Positions 60,960 through 64,000 of a DNA stretch of 64,000 nucleotides are shown piece after piece (the stretch's first letter is position 1; every line of letters begins with the position of its first letter). The DNA lies in the NCBI RefSeq assembly GCF_034259325.1, contig NZ_JAXIVS010000008.1:248001-312000 (forward strand). Direction: 5' to 3'. Origin of the DNA: Hyalangium ruber. Lineage in GTDB: Bacteria > Myxococcota > Myxococcia > Myxococcales > Myxococcaceae. The position numbers were made by a program, and so were the translations under genes. The notes under the pieces were generated by a model. That model was given only the letters and a program-made list of their open reading frames with translations, had not been told where the DNA came from and searched no databases.

Positions 60960-62483
60960 TCAGTGCCCAGGCCTGCTCGCTGGGGCAGGCACGAACGTGC
61001 CGTGAAATTCGAGGGGGATGTGATGGGGCAGGTGGGCGCGCCCCAGTTCACGGAAGCTGGCGGCGTCCAACACCAGCAAGAAGGAGCGAGCTCTCGCTGT
61101 GTCCAACACCACCGAGAGGATGACCCCTTCATCCTCTCGGGTTGCGCCAGGAGCGGCCACGAAGATGGGCTCATTGGGGTAGGTGTTCGGCTCGAACCAG
61201 ACCCGAGAAGTGCGACGCTCGACGTCTGCTTTGACCAACTGCCCGACCAGGTTGTGCCATCGGGTGTTGTGGCTCACGCCATATGCGTAGCGGTAGTGCC
61301 GCCCATTGTGGGCCCCGGCATTGACGGTGACCATCTCCACCCGGTGCTCGGAGAGCAGCTCGTACGAGAGCGCGCCGCCGGAGCGGGTGGACAGCGGCAG
61401 GCAATAGCGATGGTACTCCGAGAGCGGATGCTCTTCGCTGCGAGTCGCCGCCCGCAACGGCTTCAAGTAGGACTTCCTCATCAACTCCGGCTCGTCCGTG
61501 GCGGCAATGTCCACGATGATGTCGCCAGCTTGCTCATAGGCATTGATGTGGTGGAAGGCGAAGAAGGCCTCGCTTTCGTAGTGGGCCACCTGCGCTCCAG
61601 TATGCTTGTGGATGACTCGAAACTGGGTACCTCGCTCTGGTTTCCAGCGCAGGCAATCCTTGGGAGCTTTGCCACTGAGCAGGGCGGTCATCGGATTGAA
61701 GACCAGAGGAAACTCGGTCAAGACGATGTAGTTTTCGGTGATGGCGAAGCTGTGCATGTACGCTGGCTCGCTGACAGGGATCGTCGCCACCAGGGTACGG
61801 CGGGTGCTGCGCTCGTGAACTTTGTAGAGGTTGTAGCTGTGAGTGAGGCCAAAGCGCGTCAGGTAGTTGTAATAGTACCCAGTCTTGATGTCGTACTGCG
61901 GATGTCCGCAGGACAGATGTCCAAAGAGATCATCATCGTAATGGAATGCACCCTCGGTCCTCAGGCTCTCACCATCAAAGAGGGTTGGCACGGGTTGCTC
62001 GGTCAGTGCCATGACCTTGCCCGCCAGTTGGACCACGTTGACATTGGTATTGAAGGTTCGATTGTCTCTTCGGCCCAGCAGGTCAAGGGTGGCATTGAAG
62101 ACGCGGCTGGCCAGGGTGCTCGGCTGGGTTGCCTCGAAGCCTGCGCTGAGCTGGCCAGTCCTCAGCATGTCTTCGTAAGGAGTGGTTCGTAAAAAGCGGT
62201 TACGGTAGGAGACCTTGCCGTGATCGAACGTGTAGCGATGCACCATGGCCAGACCATCGAACCAGTGACGATAGCTGGCGTCTCCGTGCTCGAATTTTGC
62301 TGGGCCATTGCGGTACAGGCTGCCGCTCAGCCAGTCCGGGAGATGGCCCTCCGTCGGCAAGCGAGCGATATCGGTCTCGGTGTTGAGGCTGGTGAAGGCC
62401 AGGGAAACGCTTGTCGTGGTCTTCCCCTCCTCGACACGGGGCATGACATCCGGGTGGAGTTTCTCAGAGGTGGCGGTGCTCAC
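60960..62483 (-). CDS. Carotenoid oxygenase (retinal pigment epithelium/NCED family)
   Basis: A 507-residue non-haem iron dioxygenase. The four iron-binding His are visible in order: His194 (GHPQYD), His244 (AYMHSF), His311/312 (FHHINAYE) and His494 (LEFHGTFVP). It also has the family openings LYRNGPAKFE and HWFDGLAMVHRY. Such enzymes split carotenoids or apocarotenoids, or related double bonds in stilbenes. GTG 62483 follows an AGGAGAGAGG site. The gene reads visibly richer in A+T than its neighbours, a hint of transfer. It is not next to other carotenoid genes. Confidence 0.93.
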   Translation of the reverse strand: MSTATSEKLHPDVMPRVEEGKTTTSVSLAFTSLNTETDIARLPTEGHLPDWLSGSLYRNGPAKFEHGDASYRHWFDGLAMVHRYTFDHGKVSYRNRFLRTTPYEDMLRTGQLSAGFEATQPSTLASRVFNATLDLLGRRDNRTFNTNVNVVQLAGKVMALTEQPVPTLFDGESLRTEGAFHYDDDLFGHLSCGHPQYDIKTGYYYNYLTRFGLTHSYNLYKVHERSTRRTLVATIPVSEPAYMHSFAITENYIVLTEFPLVFNPMTALLSGKAPKDCLRWKPERGTQFRVIHKHTGAQVAHYESEAFFAFHHINAYEQAGDIIVDIAATDEPELMRKSYLKPLRAATRSEEHPLSEYHRYCLPLSTRSGGALSYELLSEHRVEMVTVNAGAHNGRHYRYAYGVSHNTRWHNLVGQLVKADVERRTSRVWFEPNTYPNEPIFVAAPGATREDEGVILSVVLDTARARSFLLVLDAASFRELGRAHLPHHIPLEFHGTFVPAPASRPGH

Positions 62484-62666
62484 TGGGGCCTCTCTCCTGG
62501 TAGGCGGGGCGTACAGCGGAGAGTGCCCCCCAGCGGCTGAAGTGAGCCGTGCGAATGACCAGGCGGCCGAAGGCTCGTGTGCCGCTAGCCGCGCTCTCTC
62601 CTCGTTCCCCTGTGAAGGGAGCAGCCGCCCACGCTGAGTGTTATCACCTCGTCAGGAGGTACGCGC

Positions 62667-63131
62667 ATGCACGAGCGAGGCGAGGTTCCCCTGTTCCGGC
62701 TTCCGGTGCCGAGCGGCCCGCCGCGCGGCACGCTGGATGCCTGGCAGCGGCGCGACATGCTGATCGCGCTGACGCACCCAGGCTGTGACATCTGCCAGGC
62801 GCTCCACCGAGCGCTCCAGGCGAAGGCTGCCGAGTGGCGAAAGGAAGAGATCGACACCTTCACCGTGGTGCCCAAGCTCCGCTCGGGAGAGTCGCTGCCT
62901 CCAGGGGCACTGGAGGACGCGGAGGGGAGGGTGTCCCAGGAGCTGGCGCGCGCCTTTGGAGGGCCCTCGGGCGGAGCACGCCTGGCGGTGGCCAACCGCT
63001 TCGCCAGGCTCTACGCGGTGGTGGACATCCACAGCGGGCCAACAGAGGCCGTGCTCCGCGAGGCGCTGGAGTGGATGGAGCTCGCTCAGCTTCAGTGCGG
63101 CGAGTGCTTCGCGCCTCTTGCTTGGGACTGA
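62667..63131 (+). CDS. Thioredoxin-fold-like protein with CDIC motif
   Basis: A 154-residue cytoplasmic protein. The region LIALTHPGCDICQALHRALQ looks like the strand, active-site loop and helix of a thioredoxin-like fold with a CxxC redox pair, followed by VAVVD-type strands (RLYAVVDIHSGP). A second CxxC lies near the end (LQCGECF). It could be a redox or peroxiredoxin-like protein; I do not place it in a named family. An AGGAGG site precedes ATG 62667. Confidence 0.75.
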   Translation: MHERGEVPLFRLPVPSGPPRGTLDAWQRRDMLIALTHPGCDICQALHRALQAKAAEWRKEEIDTFTVVPKLRSGESLPPGALEDAEGRVSQELARAFGGPSGGARLAVANRFARLYAVVDIHSGPTEAVLREALEWMELAQLQCGECFAPLAWD

Positions 63132-63153
63132 CTCGAAGGCCTCGGTCTCCGGT

Positions 63154-64000
63154 TCAACGGTGGCCCACGGTCTCGATGTGGCTCAGGAGCGCCGACGCGA
63201 GTGGGGGCACGACGGCACGTGGAATCGCGTGCCCCATCCCGTCGATCGTCACCAGGGTCGAGCGCGGCAGGGTCTCCGCCAGGAATCGCGAGTTGGACTC
63301 GGGATTGGTGGGATCCTCCGGGGTGGCGATGACGAGCGTGGGCACGGTGACATGCGCGAGCTCCGCCCCACGAGCCAGTCCGGAGGGGTCGGCCCGCGCA
63401 TGGGCATCCGAGGTGTCGTGGCGGCCGGCGTGGGCGATGATGCGCCGCTCCAGCGCACGGAACTCCTCGGCATCGAAGGGAATCGCCTTGCCGTTGAGCC
63501 TGCGCCAGTGCTCGACCCGCCAGTCGATCTGCGCCTCGCGGTCACGCGGCTCGAACATGTGGCGCCAGAACTCGTACAGACCGGGGTCTATGGGGGCTCG
63601 CGCCGACACGTTGGCGCGGGCGGGCGCGCCTTCGAGGGCGGGCGCCCCGATGACCGTCGCGCTGAGCAGCCGCTCGGGATGCGCGACCAGGAGCCACTGC
63701 ACCAGAAAGCCTCCCAACGAAAGGCCCACGACGTGCGCGCGCTCGATGCCGAGTGCATCGAGGATGGCCAGTGCGTCCTCGGCCATTCGGGTCGCGGAGT
63801 AGGGGACCCTGTCGAAAGCCCAGGTAGACGCTCCGGTGTCCCGGTGGTCATAGCGGATGACCCGGTGCTTCCGGGCCAGGAGTTCCACGAGCTCATCGGG
63901 CCAGACCCGTCCCGAGACGGTGGAGCCCATGATGAGCAGAACGGCGGGGGCATCCTCCGGCCCCCGTGATTCGACCCAGAGCGAGACGCTCTGGGCGACC
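63154..64000 (-). CDS. Alpha/beta hydrolase (5' end beyond window)
   Basis: A partial protein; the frame is open from the right edge, so the N-terminus is missing. The visible 280 residues have the oxyanion-region VLLIMGSTVSG, RYDHRDTGAST, the nucleophile elbow GLSLGGF, an acid in ATPEDPTNPE and the catalytic His in GMGHAIP. It resembles esterases or haloperoxidase-like hydrolases of the DHRDTG type. The substrate is unknown. The ATG at 63930 is internal. Confidence 0.9.
   Translation of the reverse strand, partial: VAQSVSLWVESRGPEDAPAVLLIMGSTVSGRVWPDELVELLARKHRVIRYDHRDTGASTWAFDRVPYSATRMAEDALAILDALGIERAHVVGLSLGGFLVQWLLVAHPERLLSATVIGAPALEGAPARANVSARAPIDPGLYEFWRHMFEPRDREAQIDWRVEHWRRLNGKAIPFDAEEFRALERRIIAHAGRHDTSDAHARADPSGLARGAELAHVTVPTLVIATPEDPTNPESNSRFLAETLPRSTLVTIDGMGHAIPRAVVPPLASALLSHIETVGHR

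Overview
The window looks like chromosomal DNA from a myxobacterium, most likely of the Cystobacterineae (Archangium, Cystobacter or Stigmatella type). The signs are very high GC with strong third-position GC bias, many lipoproteins, a Ser/Thr kinase fused to TPR repeats, and two proteins ending in a MYXO-CTERM tail (Cys, then a hydrophobic helix, then Arg residues). Dense tertiary metabolism, efflux and predatory hydrolase genes fit this. I saw no rRNA, tRNA, CRISPR array, phage or insertion sequence. The assignment rests on gene content only.

Region 1 (1-9291) is the end of a PKS-NRPS gene cluster. A giant protein cut by the left edge has the order ACP-KS-AT-ACP-aminotransferase-condensation, which builds a beta-amino acyl unit and passes it to an NRPS. 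With it come an MbtH-like protein, a type II thioesterase, a CmlA-type diiron beta-hydroxylase and, on the opposite strand, an arginine-deiminase-like enzyme.

Region 2 (9489-16594) is the most unusual part. Six genes are packed on alternating strands with overlapping ends: an NDP-forming acyl-CoA synthetase, a B12-type radical SAM enzyme, a small P-loop kinase, a RimK-like ATP-grasp ligase, a divergent archaeal-type S-adenosylmethionine synthetase and a radical SAM/SPASM-like enzyme. I know of no described pathway with this combination. It is the best candidate for a new system.

Region 3 (16660-24468) holds secreted beta-glucan enzymes (GH3 and GH16 lipoproteins) behind a LacI-type operator, followed by a DUF2278 protein and a GH15 enzyme. 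Region 4 (24482-36391) is mixed: a TipA-like MerR regulator with its own promoter and operator, a small Cys-rich protein, lipoproteins, TerC, a sugar-binding protein, a MYXO-CTERM GH88 hydrolase, a kinase-TPR protein and a VWA protein.

Region 5 (36676-43211) is a complete RND efflux operon (regulator, adaptor, pump, outer-membrane channel) with a terminator. Region 6 (43211-54070) has a fatty-acyl-AMP ligase fused to a degenerate condensation-type domain, an orphan polysaccharide-type ABC permease, and a second RND operon on the minus strand whose pump lacks the usual proton-relay residues. Region 7 (54308-64000) has secreted and other single genes: a Cys-rich lipoprotein, a MORN-type lipoprotein, a trypsin-like protease, CotH, a PhoX-like protein, an LRR protein, a carotenoid oxygenase, a thioredoxin-like protein and an alpha/beta hydrolase cut by the right edge.

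Coding density is high and no stretch longer than 300 bases is left without a gene. Start codons were chosen from ribosome-binding sites, signal peptides, family alignments recalled from memory and overlaps with neighbours. No homology search was run.
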